Origin: Paraburkholderia sabiae
Lineage (GTDB): Bacteria; Pseudomonadota; Gammaproteobacteria; Burkholderiales; Burkholderiaceae
DNA: 64,000 bases
NCBI RefSeq assembly: GCF_030412785.1
Contig: NZ_CP125295.1
Location: 1,612,001-1,676,000, forward strand
Direction of reading: 5' to 3'
Part shown: piece after piece, positions 9,050-17,303 of the stretch
How positions within the stretch are numbered: the stretch's first letter is position 1
Layout of the letters: each line of letters begins with the position of its first letter
Position numbers and translations under genes: made by a program
Notes under the pieces: model-generated
Database searches by the model: none
What the model saw: only the letters and a program-made list of their open reading frames with translations
Told to the model about the DNA's origin: nothing

Positions 9050-9415
9050 ATGGAAGCCTATCAGTACGAATGCGCGAACGCGGAGATGGAAGAACTCGCG
9101 CGCGTGATCAGCGATCTCTTTCCCGAGCAGACGCAGTTCATCGAGCGTCCCGATGAGAACGGCGTGCCGCAGATCGTGGTGCATTGGGTCGCGATGCGTT
9201 TTGGCGCGACGGCGCGTCGGATGGAATTGACGGTCGCCATCGCGCCTGCTGCGCTTGCGCGTTATCGCGCGATGCCGCCGCGTGTGCGGGGCCGCAGCTT
9301 CGCCGTGCTACGCGCGTATGTGGAAGCGACGCTGGAATCGATGGAAGAGGAACACGCGGCCGGCAAGACCGTGCCGCGCGAAGTCACGGTCGAACTGGGC
9401 GACGAGTTCGCATGA
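9050..9415 (+). CDS. DUF3022 domain-containing protein
   Basis: A 121-residue soluble, acidic protein, beginning MEAYQYECANAEMEELARVI and ending VTVELGDEFA. The pattern fits DUF3022, a small domain common in Burkholderia-type genomes with no assigned function. It has no signal peptide, membrane segment or catalytic motif. It lies 54 bases after the YhfC-type gene on the same strand and converges with the PGDYG protein gene 24 bases away. The family call rests on recall of the family and should be treated as likely, not certain. Confidence 0.6.
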   Translation: MEAYQYECANAEMEELARVISDLFPEQTQFIERPDENGVPQIVVHWVAMRFGATARRMELTVAIAPAALARYRAMPPRVRGRSFAVLRAYVEATLESMEEEHAAGKTVPREVTVELGDEFA

Positions 9416-9439
9416 AGCTCGGGTAACGTGCCGGGTGCG

Positions 9440-9877
9440 TCAGTCCGCGAGTCGATAGACCTTGGCGAACCGCGCGGCCTGCACGACGCCGTAGTCGCCG
9501 GGTGCGTACTGCATGATCCAGTCGCCCGCCGTGCCTTTGAGCACGTCGCCGCCCTGTGCGGAGCGCGCGAGCGAGAACGCTTCGTCCATTCGCTTCGCGA
9601 GCACGACAGCAGGGCGGTTGCGATACGCGCCAGGTTCGCCATGCGCGAGCGCGGCGTCGGCGGGCAGATACTTCGCGTCGAAACGTTCGCGCGACACGAC
9701 CCAGCGGTCGCCCGTCGAGCCCGTGATCAACGCGTCGCCGCGTGCATAGAGGTTCGGTCCTTCGAGGCTCATCAGTTCGCCGTCGCCTTCGGCAAATTGC
9801 ACGGCGACGGTTTCGTCCTTGACGACGCGTTGCGCGGCCGGGTCGGTGAGCAGGTCGATGTTCTTGAGTTCGATCAT
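9440..9877 (-). CDS. PGDYG domain-containing protein
   Basis: A 145-residue cytoplasmic protein carrying the name-giving motif in DWIMQYAPGDYGVV near its C-terminus, in a segment that also contains VLAKRMDEAFSL. PGDYG proteins are small proteins of unknown function; the motif resembles substrate-handling loops of phosphorylated-sugar or nucleotide enzymes, but no activity is established. It is read toward the DUF3022 gene and is separated from the Spy-like gene upstream of it by a strong terminator, so it has its own promoter in 9878-9960. Confidence 0.75.
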   Translation of the reverse strand: MIELKNIDLLTDPAAQRVVKDETVAVQFAEGDGELMSLEGPNLYARGDALITGSTGDRWVVSRERFDAKYLPADAALAHGEPGAYRNRPAVVLAKRMDEAFSLARSAQGGDVLKGTAGDWIMQYAPGDYGVVQAARFAKVYRLAD

Positions 9878-9961
9878 AAGGCGAAAAAAAGCAGAGATTG
9901 ACGAAAGGAAAGGCGCGCGAGGCGCACGCGCGCATCATGACAGATTCTCGCGCCGCTCAAG

Positions 9962-9991
9962 AAAAAACGCCTGCCGGTGAGGGCAGGCGTT
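9962..9991 (-). terminator. Terminator after the Spy-like gene
   Basis: A 10-bp perfect stem (AACGCCTGCC / GGCAGGCGTT, 9966-9975 and 9982-9991) is followed on the minus strand by six T residues (complement of 9962-9967). Confidence 0.85.
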
Positions 9992-10019
9992 GCGTTTGCA
10001 GCGTATGAAGCGATGCGTT

Positions 10020-10541
10020 TTACGGCTTCACGGTTGCATCGGAAGCGGGCGCTGCGGGCTTGCCCTGACGGCGATGATGCGGACGGCCTTCGGCGGGCTG
10101 GCGGCGGAAGGTATCGTCGGCCAGCTTCTTCTGCTCCGGCGAGAAACTGTTGTACAGCGGGTCGAACGCATCGACGAGCTTCTTCGTGCCGTCGGCGTGT
10201 GCCTGCGTGATCTCGGCGTACTGCTTCATGTCGTCGAGCGCGGAGATGTTGCCGTTGGCGCGGCGCTGTTCGAACAGCTTGCCCATCGTCTCGCTGTTGT
10301 TGCGCATGACGTCGGCGAACGTGTTCCACTGCGATTCCTGCGCCGACGTGATCTTGAGTTGCGTGTGCAGATACTTGATGCGGTCTTCGACGCGCTGTTC
10401 GTGACGCGCCTTGCCCGACGCCTGCGATGCAGCCGACATCGCCGGTGCGGATGCGCCTGCGGGCGCGGCCGTCTGTGCGAATGCAGCGCTAGCGGTCAGC
10501 GCGGCTGCGGCGGTAACGAGTGTGGCGAGGGTTTTTTTCAT
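10020..10541 (-). CDS. Spy/CpxP-family periplasmic protein (LTXXQ-type)
   Basis: A 173-residue exported protein. The signal peptide has an MKKTL start, an Ala-rich core and a cleavage site near SAAFAQ. After a low-complexity Ala/Pro linker there are two Spy-like helical repeats: LKITSAQESQWNTFADVMR and the C-terminal FDPLYNSFSPEQKKLADDTF, each with the T/SxxQ element. Spy and CpxP are periplasmic chaperones or stress adaptors. The C-terminus is basic, His/Arg-rich and proline-rich. It is monocistronic, with a terminator immediately downstream, and is divergent from the LysR gene at 10695. Confidence 0.8.
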   Translation of the reverse strand: MKKTLATLVTAAAALTASAAFAQTAAPAGASAPAMSAASQASGKARHEQRVEDRIKYLHTQLKITSAQESQWNTFADVMRNNSETMGKLFEQRRANGNISALDDMKQYAEITQAHADGTKKLVDAFDPLYNSFSPEQKKLADDTFRRQPAEGRPHHRRQGKPAAPASDATVKP

Positions 10542-10694
10542 TGAGACTCCTGTTGTCTGCTCGTATAAGGCTTAAAGCTGGATGATGCGTCGTGATCGAC
10601 TTGCATCATGCCGTGCGCTATTAGTATCACGATATCGCTTCATTGCGTCTCTATTGCGACAACTGCTTACAACCGAAACGATCGGAAATAGCCG

Positions 10695-11579
10695 GTGGAT
10701 AAATTCGTCAGCATGGAAGTCTTCGTTGCCGTCGTCGAAGCGGGCAGCCTCACGGCGGCCGCGGAACGTTTCGATCTGTCGTCCGCGATGGTCGGCAAGC
10801 ATATCCGCTCGCTCGAATCGCAGCTCGCGACGCGGCTTCTCACGCGCACCACGCGGCGTCAGAGCCTGACGGAAATCGGGCGTCAGTATTACGAGCAGTG
10901 CCGGCGCATACTCGCCGACGTGAAGGCTGCGGAATCGCTCGCGGAGGCCATGACATCCGCGCCGCGCGGCACGTTAAAGGTCACGGTGCCGCTGACATAC
11001 GGCGTCGAAGTGTTCTCGCCCGCGATGACCGATTATCTGAATCTGTACCCTGAAGTCAGTCTCGAACTCGATCTGTCGAACCGCATCTTCGATCTGGTCG
11101 ACGAAGGCTTCGACGCAGCGGTGCGCATCGGGCGGCTGCCGGATTCGAGTCTCGTCGCGCGGCCATTGAAACCGTATCGGATGCGCGCATGTGCGTCGCC
11201 TGCTTATCTGCAACGCATGGGCACGCCGAAGACGCCCGCCGATCTCATTCATCACGAATGCCTCGGCTTTCTGCATTGGGGACGCGAAGGATTGTGGCGG
11301 CTCGACGGCGATGCCGAGACAGATTGCCAGTTGCGTCCCGGACGTTTTCGCGCGAACAACGGTCAGGCGCTGAAGATGGCGGCGCTGCGCGGCTTCGGCC
11401 TCGTGCTGCAGCCGGAAGCGCTGCTCGCGGGTGAGATCGAGCGCGGCGAGCTTGTCTCAGTGCTCGAAGACTATCTGCCCGACGGCGCGCCCGTGCATCT
11501 GATCTATCCGCGCGATCGCCAGCCGACGCCGAAGCTCACCACGTTCATCGACTTCGTGATCGAGCGCTACGGTATGTGA
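10695..11579 (+). CDS. LysR-family transcriptional regulator
   Basis: A 294-residue LysR regulator starting at a GTG (MDKFVSMEVFVAVVEAGSLT), which is the typical N-terminus of the CrgA/DmlR-like subgroup; an internal ATG six codons later would truncate the first helix. The HTH recognition region is AAERFDLSSAMVGKHIRSLE. The effector domain begins GTLKVTVPLTYGVEVF. The target is unknown: it is divergent from the Spy-like gene (153-base intergenic) and followed by an Lrp-type regulator on the same strand. Confidence 0.8.
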   Translation: MDKFVSMEVFVAVVEAGSLTAAAERFDLSSAMVGKHIRSLESQLATRLLTRTTRRQSLTEIGRQYYEQCRRILADVKAAESLAEAMTSAPRGTLKVTVPLTYGVEVFSPAMTDYLNLYPEVSLELDLSNRIFDLVDEGFDAAVRIGRLPDSSLVARPLKPYRMRACASPAYLQRMGTPKTPADLIHHECLGFLHWGREGLWRLDGDAETDCQLRPGRFRANNGQALKMAALRGFGLVLQPEALLAGEIERGELVSVLEDYLPDGAPVHLIYPRDRQPTPKLTTFIDFVIERYGM

Positions 11580-11706
11580 TCGTCACGAGCAAAGCGCAAT
11601 ATGTGCAGTCCGCATGTATTCGCGTGAGCGCGTGCAGGGCGCATAATCGGCGTCATCGGCTCGTCGCAAATGGCGGGCTCTCACTCTCACACTTGACCTT
11701 GAATCG

Positions 11707-12165
11707 ATGAGACCACCGCGCCTCGATCAACTCGACGAACTCGACCGCAACCTTGTCGCGCTGCTGCAGGCCAACGCGCGCGAAAACGTCGCGAATCTCG
11801 CGCGGCAACTCGGCGTCGCGCGCACCACCGTGATCGCGCGGATTGCGAGGCTCGAAAAGACCAACGTGATCGCGGGCTATAGCGTGCGGCTCGGGCAGGA
11901 CGTGCTCGATGCGAGCATGCACGCGTACGTCGGCATCATCATCGCGCCGAAGTTCGGGTCCGACGTGCTGAAGAAGCTCAACCGGATGCCCGAAGTGCAA
12001 CTGCTGTGCGCAGTGAGCGGCGAATTCGATTACGTCGCGTGGCTGCGCGCCGATTCGCCCGAGCGCCTGAACGATCTGCTCGATCAGATCGGCGGACTGG
12101 CGGGCGTCGAACGCACGACGACGTCGATCATTCTGTCGCGCAAGATCGATCGCGGGATGACCTGA
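11707..12165 (+). CDS. Lrp/AsnC-family transcriptional regulator
   Basis: A 152-residue Lrp-type protein. The N-terminal HTH is DELDRNLVALLQANARENVA through LGVARTTVIARIARLE, and the C-terminal RAM ligand-binding domain contains AYVGIIIAPKFG and VSGEFDYVAWLRADS. Members sense amino acids. The next gene, 193 bases downstream, encodes a saccharopine-dehydrogenase-like enzyme of amino-acid metabolism, and the intergenic region carries an 11-base inverted repeat, so this regulator probably controls that gene. Confidence 0.85.
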   Translation: MRPPRLDQLDELDRNLVALLQANARENVANLARQLGVARTTVIARIARLEKTNVIAGYSVRLGQDVLDASMHAYVGIIIAPKFGSDVLKKLNRMPEVQLLCAVSGEFDYVAWLRADSPERLNDLLDQIGGLAGVERTTTSIILSRKIDRGMT

Positions 12166-12199
12166 CGAACGAGGGCGCGTTTACGCGTTTTTGACGCGT

Positions 12200-12241
12200 T
12201 TTCGTCGAATCGTCAGAGTGCTTCGTCATTTCGACGAAAAT
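12200..12241. promoter_or_regulatory. 11-base inverted repeat between lrp and the dehydrogenase gene
   Basis: TTTTCGTCGAA (12200-12210) and its exact reverse complement TTCGACGAAAA (12231-12241) are separated by 20 bases. The half-sites sit about three helical turns apart, as expected for an oligomeric Lrp-type protein. The region is AT-rich relative to flanking genes and lies 118 bases before the dehydrogenase ATG. Confidence 0.5.
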
Positions 12242-12358
12242 CATGGTCATAGCGCAGCACTTTGCGCCTATAAACCGACTCGCCTTCTCCCTAAACTCTT
12301 TGGTAGAGGTTCGCTGCGGCGGCCGACATTCACCAGACAGAGAACAAAGGAGAAGCGC

Positions 12359-13456
12359 ATGAAAGTTGCCATCGTTGGCGCAGGTCTGATCGGACACACC
12401 ATTGCGCATATGTTGCGGGAGACGGGCGACTACGAAGTGGTCGCGATGGATCGCGACCAGCACGCGCTCGACAAGCTGGCCGCGCAAGGCATCCCGACCC
12501 GCCGCGTCGATTCCGCCGATGCCGCTGCACTGCGCGCCGAAATCCAGGGCTTCGATGCCCTCGTCAATGCGCTGCCGTACTACCTGGCCGTGAGCGTTGC
12601 ATCGGCGGCGAAGGGCGCGGGCGTGCATTATTTCGATCTGACGGAAGACGTGCGCGCCACCCACGCGATTCGCGCGATCGCGGACAGCGCCGAGCACGCG
12701 TTCATGCCGCAGTGCGGCCTCGCGCCGGGCTTCATCGGCATTGCCGCGCACGAACTGGCCAACCGCTTCACCGAAATCCGCGACGTGAAGATGCGTGTCG
12801 GTGCGCTGCCCGAGTTCCCGACGAATGCATTGAAGTACAACCTGACGTGGAGCGTCGACGGTCTGATCAACGAATACTGCCAGCCCTGCGAAGCGATCCG
12901 CGACAGCCGTACGCAATGGGTGCAGCCGCTCGAAGGCCTCGAACATTTTTCGCTCGACGGTATCGAGTACGAGGCGTTCAATACGTCGGGCGGTCTGGGT
13001 ACGCTGTGCGAAACGCTGTCGGGCCGCGTCGAAACACTCGACTACAAGTCGGTGCGTTATCCGGGGCATCGCGAACTGATGCAGTTCCTGCTCGAAGACC
13101 TGCGTCTCGCCACCGACCGCGACACGCTGAAAACGATCATGCGCCGCTCGGTGCCGTCGACGGCTCAGGACGTCGTGCTCGTCTTCATCACCGTGACGGG
13201 CATGCGCGACGGCCAGCTGGTGCAGGAAGTGTTCACGCGCAAGATCTTCGCGAAGACCGTCTGCGGCGTGCCGATGAGCGCGATCCAGATCACGACGGCG
13301 GGCGCGATGTGCGCGGTGCTCGACCTGTTCCGCGAGAAGAAGCTGCCGCAAAGCGGCTTCGTGCGTCAGGAGCAGGTGTCGCTGCGCGATTTCCTCGCGA
13401 ACCGCTTTGGCCAGCTGTACGAAGGCCGCGCGATGGAGGCGACGGCGACCGTCTGA
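12359..13456 (+). CDS. Saccharopine dehydrogenase-family protein (lysine dehydrogenase-like)
   Basis: A 365-residue oxidoreductase. It starts MKVAIVGAGLIGHTIAHML, a Rossmann GxGxxG motif, and later contains ALPYYLAVSVASAAKGAGVHYFDLTED and QCGLAPGFIG, both characteristic of saccharopine dehydrogenase-like and lysine 6-dehydrogenase-like proteins. It probably deaminates an amino acid or reduces an imine using NAD(P). The ATG at 12359 follows AAAGGAG. The Lrp-type regulator upstream supports a role in amino-acid catabolism. The substrate is not determined. Confidence 0.75.
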   Translation: MKVAIVGAGLIGHTIAHMLRETGDYEVVAMDRDQHALDKLAAQGIPTRRVDSADAAALRAEIQGFDALVNALPYYLAVSVASAAKGAGVHYFDLTEDVRATHAIRAIADSAEHAFMPQCGLAPGFIGIAAHELANRFTEIRDVKMRVGALPEFPTNALKYNLTWSVDGLINEYCQPCEAIRDSRTQWVQPLEGLEHFSLDGIEYEAFNTSGGLGTLCETLSGRVETLDYKSVRYPGHRELMQFLLEDLRLATDRDTLKTIMRRSVPSTAQDVVLVFITVTGMRDGQLVQEVFTRKIFAKTVCGVPMSAIQITTAGAMCAVLDLFREKKLPQSGFVRQEQVSLRDFLANRFGQLYEGRAMEATATV

Positions 13457-13543
13457 TTCCTCGACGAATGCCGGCCATTCCGAGGGTCAACTGAGATGAT
13501 CGAGGCTCCGTAGAGAGCTTTTGTGAGTCGTGAGTCGTATGGG

Positions 13544-13580
13544 AAACGGGCGTCCCGCTTTGCTGCGGGACGCCCGTTTT
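13544..13580. terminator. Strong bidirectional terminator
   Basis: A 15-bp perfect stem (13544-13558 with 13565-13579) and a 6-base loop, with T residues after the stem on the plus strand and AAA before it. It serves both the converging dehydrogenase gene and the ATPase gene at 13599. Confidence 0.9.
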
Positions 13581-13598
13581 GTATTTGCCGACGTGCGC

Positions 13599-14219
13599 TT
13601 AAACAGGCATCGGCGGCAACATGACGCCGGACGATTGCGGTGTCCGCACGATCTGCGCGAGCAGCGTGTCGTGATCGGCAGGCGTGGGCGATGTGTTGTC
13701 GAACATGAACAGCCCGTCGCACTCGTCGCCGGACGGCACGAAGCGGCGCTGCCGGTAGTCGTCCCAATGCGCGAGCTTGTACGCGTCGTTCGGATTGCCG
13801 CGCGCGGCAATCCTCTCACGCGCCGTCTCTTCCGCTGTCGATACCCACACCACGCTGATCTGCACATCCTTTGGCACGCCGAGCCATGCGTGATCGAAGA
13901 GCTTGCGCTCGCGCACTTCGCGCGACAGCGGACCGACGGCGATCACGCCGATGCCCAGGCGCAGATTTTCCTCGGCCGTATCGAACAGCCCGCGATATTC
14001 GGGGTCGCGAAAGTGCTGCAGAAAGAGCGGGCTGTCGCGATCGTTCGGATCGCCCGTCAGCGCGCCGATCGCGGCCGCACTATAGACGCCGTACAGCGTG
14101 TCCTTGTCGAGCAGGCAGAAGGCCTCGCCCGTTGCCTTCATCAGCGGGCCGATCAGCCGTTTGGCGAGCGTCGTCTTGCCGGTGCCCGCATGGCCACAGA
14201 TAAAAACCAGATGCGTCAC
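13599..14219 (-). CDS. AAA/P-loop ATPase, kinase-like
   Basis: A 206-residue protein starting with a GTG (complement of 14217-14219). The Walker A motif is GHAGTGKTT at 9-17. Later landmarks are FCLLDKDTLYG and VVWVSTAEETARERIAARG, the arrangement seen in small nucleoside/sugar-kinase-like or zeta-toxin-like P-loop proteins. It is probably cytoplasmic and phosphorylates a small molecule, but no substrate can be assigned. It is monocistronic, with a strong terminator downstream. The only in-frame ATG lies 50 codons upstream and would give an unlikely basic extension. Confidence 0.7.
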   Translation of the reverse strand: MTHLVFICGHAGTGKTTLAKRLIGPLMKATGEAFCLLDKDTLYGVYSAAAIGALTGDPNDRDSPLFLQHFRDPEYRGLFDTAEENLRLGIGVIAVGPLSREVRERKLFDHAWLGVPKDVQISVVWVSTAEETARERIAARGNPNDAYKLAHWDDYRQRRFVPSGDECDGLFMFDNTSPTPADHDTLLAQIVRTPQSSGVMLPPMPV

Positions 14220-14328
14220 GTCGATGAATCCCCGCTGTGTTGAAAGTTGCGCCTGCGCCGATCTTGAACGGGATGGCGAGCTGCCGCAAGCCCTATGCCA
14301 TCCGGCCAGATTGACGGCGCGAATGCTG

Positions 14329-14347
14329 GTGATATCATTGCTATCAC
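14329..14347. promoter_or_regulatory. FitA-type operator of the toxin-antitoxin pair
   Basis: GTGATA-N7-TATCAC forms a perfect 6-base inverted repeat 21 bases before the antitoxin ATG. The gonococcal FitAB complex binds TGATAGCA-like half-sites, and the sequence here includes TTGCTATCA, so the site probably mediates conditional autoregulation. Confidence 0.6.
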
Positions 14348-14367
14348 ACGTGTACCGGGGAATTGTC

Positions 14368-14613
14368 ATGGCAAATCTTTTGGTCCGAGGTCTGGACGAT
14401 GCGTTGGTGCAGAGTCTGCGCGAGCAGGCCGCGGCTCACGGGCGCAGCGTCGAAGCAGAGCATCGGGAAATCCTGGCGCAGGCGCTCTTTCAGCCCAAAA
14501 AACTCAGTTTCACGGAGTGGCTGATGAGCATGCCCGACGTCGGCGAAGACGCCGACTTCGAGCGCCGCAATGACGCAACTGACGTAAGCGAGGGACCGGG
14601 TGTATTTGATTGA
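14368..14613 (+). CDS. FitA-like ribbon-helix-helix antitoxin
   Basis: An 81-residue protein opening MANLLVRGLDDALVQSLREQ, the ribbon-helix-helix of FitA/Phd-like antitoxins, including AAAHGRSVEAEHREIL in the second helix. The acidic C-terminal tail is the usual toxin-neutralising arm. It overlaps the downstream PIN toxin gene by 14 bases, which is typical of type II pairs and ensures coupled translation. Expression is probably repressed by the FitAB complex at the inverted repeat just upstream. Confidence 0.85.
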   Translation: MANLLVRGLDDALVQSLREQAAAHGRSVEAEHREILAQALFQPKKLSFTEWLMSMPDVGEDADFERRNDATDVSEGPGVFD

Positions 14614-15028
14614 TACCAATGTAATCAGCGAAATGCGCAAGAGCAGCCGCGCCAATCCAGGCGTGCAGGCTTTTTTCGGGGCGGCGAGGGATGAGGGACA
14701 TCGCCTTTATCTATCCGTGGTGACGGTGGGAGAGTTGCGGCGCGGCGTCGACCAGATCCGGCATCGCGGCGACCGGTTCCAGGCGTTGCGGCTGGAAGGG
14801 TGGCTCGACACGATCATGGAGTCGTTCAGCAGCCACATTCTGAATGTCGGCGCCGACGTCGCGCAGACGTGGGGCCATCTGCGCGTGCCCGATGCCGGGC
14901 ACGCGCTGGACAAGCTGATCGCGGCGACCGCGCTGATCTACAACCTGACCGTCGTGACCCGCAACGTGGCAGACTTCGAAGGAACGGGCGCGCGGGTGTT
15001 GAACCCGTTCCAGACGCTGGACGCATGA
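14600..15028 (+). CDS. FitB-like PIN-domain toxin (VapC family)
   Basis: A 142-residue PIN ribonuclease starting at a GTG. The acidic metal-binding set is complete: D5 (LIDTN), E45 (TVGELRRG), D104 (HALDKLIAATA) and D125 (RNVADF). Members cleave RNA with Mg2+ and are held inactive by the cognate antitoxin encoded directly upstream. The pair appears intact, so it may be active for stabilisation or growth control. No mobile element flanks it. Confidence 0.85.
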   Translation: MYLIDTNVISEMRKSSRANPGVQAFFGAARDEGHRLYLSVVTVGELRRGVDQIRHRGDRFQALRLEGWLDTIMESFSSHILNVGADVAQTWGHLRVPDAGHALDKLIAATALIYNLTVVTRNVADFEGTGARVLNPFQTLDA

Positions 15029-15117
15029 CGTCCAGGGCAGCAACCGCATAACAACGCGGCGCGTGCAAGCGCGCCGGAACAATGAACGGGACGCCTAAGG
15101 CGACGGGGAGAGAACGC

Positions 15118-15573
15118 ATGACACGTACCCAAAGGCCTGTGACGCGGGCGGTTGTATCGGCTATCACCGTTGCGCTCGTTAGCGGCATGCTCGTCGCCGG
15201 TTGCGCATCCACGCCCGCGGATAAAGTCCCGTTCAAGGACGTGCCCGCCGAGCGCATCGTCCAGCCTGTTTATACGCAGCCCGGCGAAGGCAAGGTCGCC
15301 GTCGACCTGCGCCGCGAGCGGACCGACAACGTCATCGTGCGTTTCCGCGATGCGCTGGTGTACATCGACGGCGAGCGCGTCGCGGACATCATGAACGGCG
15401 AGCACATCGTGTTCTGGCTCGCACCGGGCACGCATCGCATCGGCGTGTCGACGCAGTTCGATCCCGTTGTCGAGATCAACTTCATCGTCACGGCCGACCC
15501 GCGCTACTCGAACCGCGCGAGCGTCTCGTTCAACGACGATCACCGCATCATGCTGCGGCGCGTCGCCAATTAG
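15118..15573 (+). CDS. Putative lipoprotein
   Basis: A 151-residue protein with a basic N-terminus, a hydrophobic core and the lipobox LVAGC, so acylation at Cys is expected. The mature part contains a short repeat-like beta-rich region (VIVRFRDALVYIDGERVADI, then EHIVFWLAPGTHRIGV), similar to small lipoproteins with a PEGA-like or DUF2846-like fold. The ATG at 15118 follows GGGGAGAG; an upstream in-frame ATG is less well placed. Function unknown; membrane anchoring is predicted. Confidence 0.7.
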   Translation: MTRTQRPVTRAVVSAITVALVSGMLVAGCASTPADKVPFKDVPAERIVQPVYTQPGEGKVAVDLRRERTDNVIVRFRDALVYIDGERVADIMNGEHIVFWLAPGTHRIGVSTQFDPVVEINFIVTADPRYSNRASVSFNDDHRIMLRRVAN

Positions 15574-15670
15574 CGGCCGTCGTCAGTGCGTCATTGACAA
15601 TTCGACACAGCGTACTCGCGCAAGTCCACGTAACATCGTGGCTTGACACCGCGCGCCGCGCGGCTTTGCA

Positions 15671-15699
15671 GGCGGTCTTACAGGAGACGTAAGACCGCC
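15671..15699 (+). other. Strong RNA hairpin upstream of corA
   Basis: An 11-bp perfect stem (GGCGGTCTTAC / GTAAGACCGCC) with the 7-base loop AGGAGAC lies 58 bases before the corA ATG. There is no T tract, so it is not a simple terminator. It could be an RNA regulatory element in the corA leader, or a terminator-like stem for the lipoprotein gene. Confidence 0.5.
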
Positions 15700-15756
15700 C
15701 ATCCAAACTAACGATCTGTAATCCGCAAAGCCGATTCGAATTCAAGGTATTCAACC

Positions 15757-16734
15757 ATGCTGATCAACTGCGCCGCGTACCAGGATGGCCGCAAACTGGC
15801 CGACATCGAAATCGACGACATCAGCGTGTATGTCGCGAAGCCCGAATGCTTCGTCTGGGTCGCGCTCAAAGATCCCGGTCCGGGCGAACTCGAAGTGATG
15901 AAGCACGAGTTCGGTCTGCACGAACTGGCTGTCGAAGACGTGCGTCACGGTCATCAACGTCCGAAGATCGAAGAGTACGGCGACTCGATCTTCGCAGTGA
16001 TGCACACCATCGAAACAGACGACGACGGCGAATTCGTGATCGGCGAAGTGGACGTGTTCGTCGGTTCGAACTATGTGCTGTCCGTGCGGCGCGGCACGCG
16101 TCACGGGTTTCAGGAAGTGCGCGCGCGCTGCGAGCGCGAGCCGCAGCTGTTGAAGGAAGGCGCCGCGTTCGTGCTGTATGCGCTGGCCGACAACGTCGTC
16201 GACCGCTACTTTCCGATTCTCGAAGCAATGGGCACCGAGATCGAGGAGATCGAAGACCGCATTTTCGACAAGCACGATCTCGCCGCGTCGCGCGCGATCA
16301 TCGAAGACCTTTACTCGCTGAAGCGCCGTCTCGTGACGCTGCAACATCACATCGAGCCGCTGCTCGAAGGCATCAGCAAGCTGGTGGGCGGACGCATTCC
16401 CGCCATCTGCGTCGGCATGCAGGCGTACTTCCGCGACGTCTACGATCACCTCGACCGCATCGTGCGTACCATCGAGGGCCGGCGCGAAATCATCGTCACG
16501 GCTGTGCAGGTGAATCTCGGCATGATCTCGCTCGCCGAGAACGAAGTGACCAAGCGGCTCGGCTCGTTCGCGGCGCTGTTCGCCGTGCCGACGATGATCG
16601 CCGGCATCTACGGGATGAACTTCCAAGAGATTCCCGAGCTGCACTTCAAATACGGATATCCGATCTGTCTGCTGGCGATGCTGCTGATCGACCTCGTGCT
16701 GTACCGGGGCTTCAAGAAAGCGAACTGGCTGTAA
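15757..16734 (+). CDS. corA: CorA-type magnesium/cobalt transporter
   Basis: A 325-residue CorA protein: a long cytoplasmic N-terminal domain, then two C-terminal membrane helices. The family signature GMNF is present in GIYGMNFQEIPEL between them, and the C-terminus is short and basic (RGFKKANWL). It forms a homopentameric Mg2+ channel in the inner membrane. It is monocistronic by position, with a strong RNA hairpin in its leader. Length and motifs match the family. Confidence 0.9.
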   Translation: MLINCAAYQDGRKLADIEIDDISVYVAKPECFVWVALKDPGPGELEVMKHEFGLHELAVEDVRHGHQRPKIEEYGDSIFAVMHTIETDDDGEFVIGEVDVFVGSNYVLSVRRGTRHGFQEVRARCEREPQLLKEGAAFVLYALADNVVDRYFPILEAMGTEIEEIEDRIFDKHDLAASRAIIEDLYSLKRRLVTLQHHIEPLLEGISKLVGGRIPAICVGMQAYFRDVYDHLDRIVRTIEGRREIIVTAVQVNLGMISLAENEVTKRLGSFAALFAVPTMIAGIYGMNFQEIPELHFKYGYPICLLAMLLIDLVLYRGFKKANWL

Positions 16735-17303
16735 CGCGCGTGTGTGTGGCGGCGGTAGGGCGATCCGCCGTGTGCATCTCAAGGTCTGGTCACCGCGCAC
16801 CGCACGGCTCGCTGCGGGCGCACGCAATCACTCCATCGACACCACAACAACTACGTCCCATCTGTTGCGCAGATTGTGACGGAATCCGTTTTTCCCTTGC
16901 AGCGTGCGCAATAACAGGCCAGCATATGCGACCTGCGTGCCACATAACTTGCGGCTCGCGGGAAGATGGGAAGCAGCAGGAAGGCAATGCCGGCGCGTCG
17001 TATCGCCGGGCATCACGACCGCCGTGAAGAACGAAAACGTGAACCCGCAGGCACCACGTCGTTCGTATCGGCAGACCAATGCAGAACAAGCGAGCCATTC
17101 TTGTCACGACGTCATTCGCCGTATCGCGGGAGCAGCACGGCAACACGCGGATCCAGCCACGGGGCGCGGGCCGCGGCGTGCTGTGCAGCGCAGCACCGCC
17201 AGTCGTTGACATTGCGAACCGGCGCCGCCGAGAATAGCGCTCGCAAACGTTTGCGCATAATCAAAAAACGGGCTCGTCCGAGTCCAACAACTGGAGATAC
17301 TGC
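16735..17303. other. 569-base gene-free region before the ribose operon
   Basis: Reading frames here on both strands lack the codon bias of neighbours and resemble no family. The only clear elements are the RbsR-like operator at 17242-17255 and a short AT-richer stretch before rbsB. No terminator with a T tract for corA is obvious. Confidence 0.5.
17242..17255. promoter_or_regulatory. RbsR-type operator
   Basis: CGCAAACGTTTGCG is a perfect 14-base palindrome with the central CG of LacI-family sites. It lies 49 bases before rbsB, and the operon contains an RbsR-like repressor, so this is its probable operator. Confidence 0.8.

Noticed and set aside
13599..14369. ATG start 50 codons upstream for the P-loop ATPase
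   Set aside because: The extension is basic and Ser/Arg-rich, unlike the family, and overlaps the region before the toxin-antitoxin operator. The GTG at 14217-14219 places the Walker A loop at the normal position.
16828..17209. Frames on both strands between corA and rbsB
   Set aside because: They have unusual codon use and no recognisable domains or start signals.
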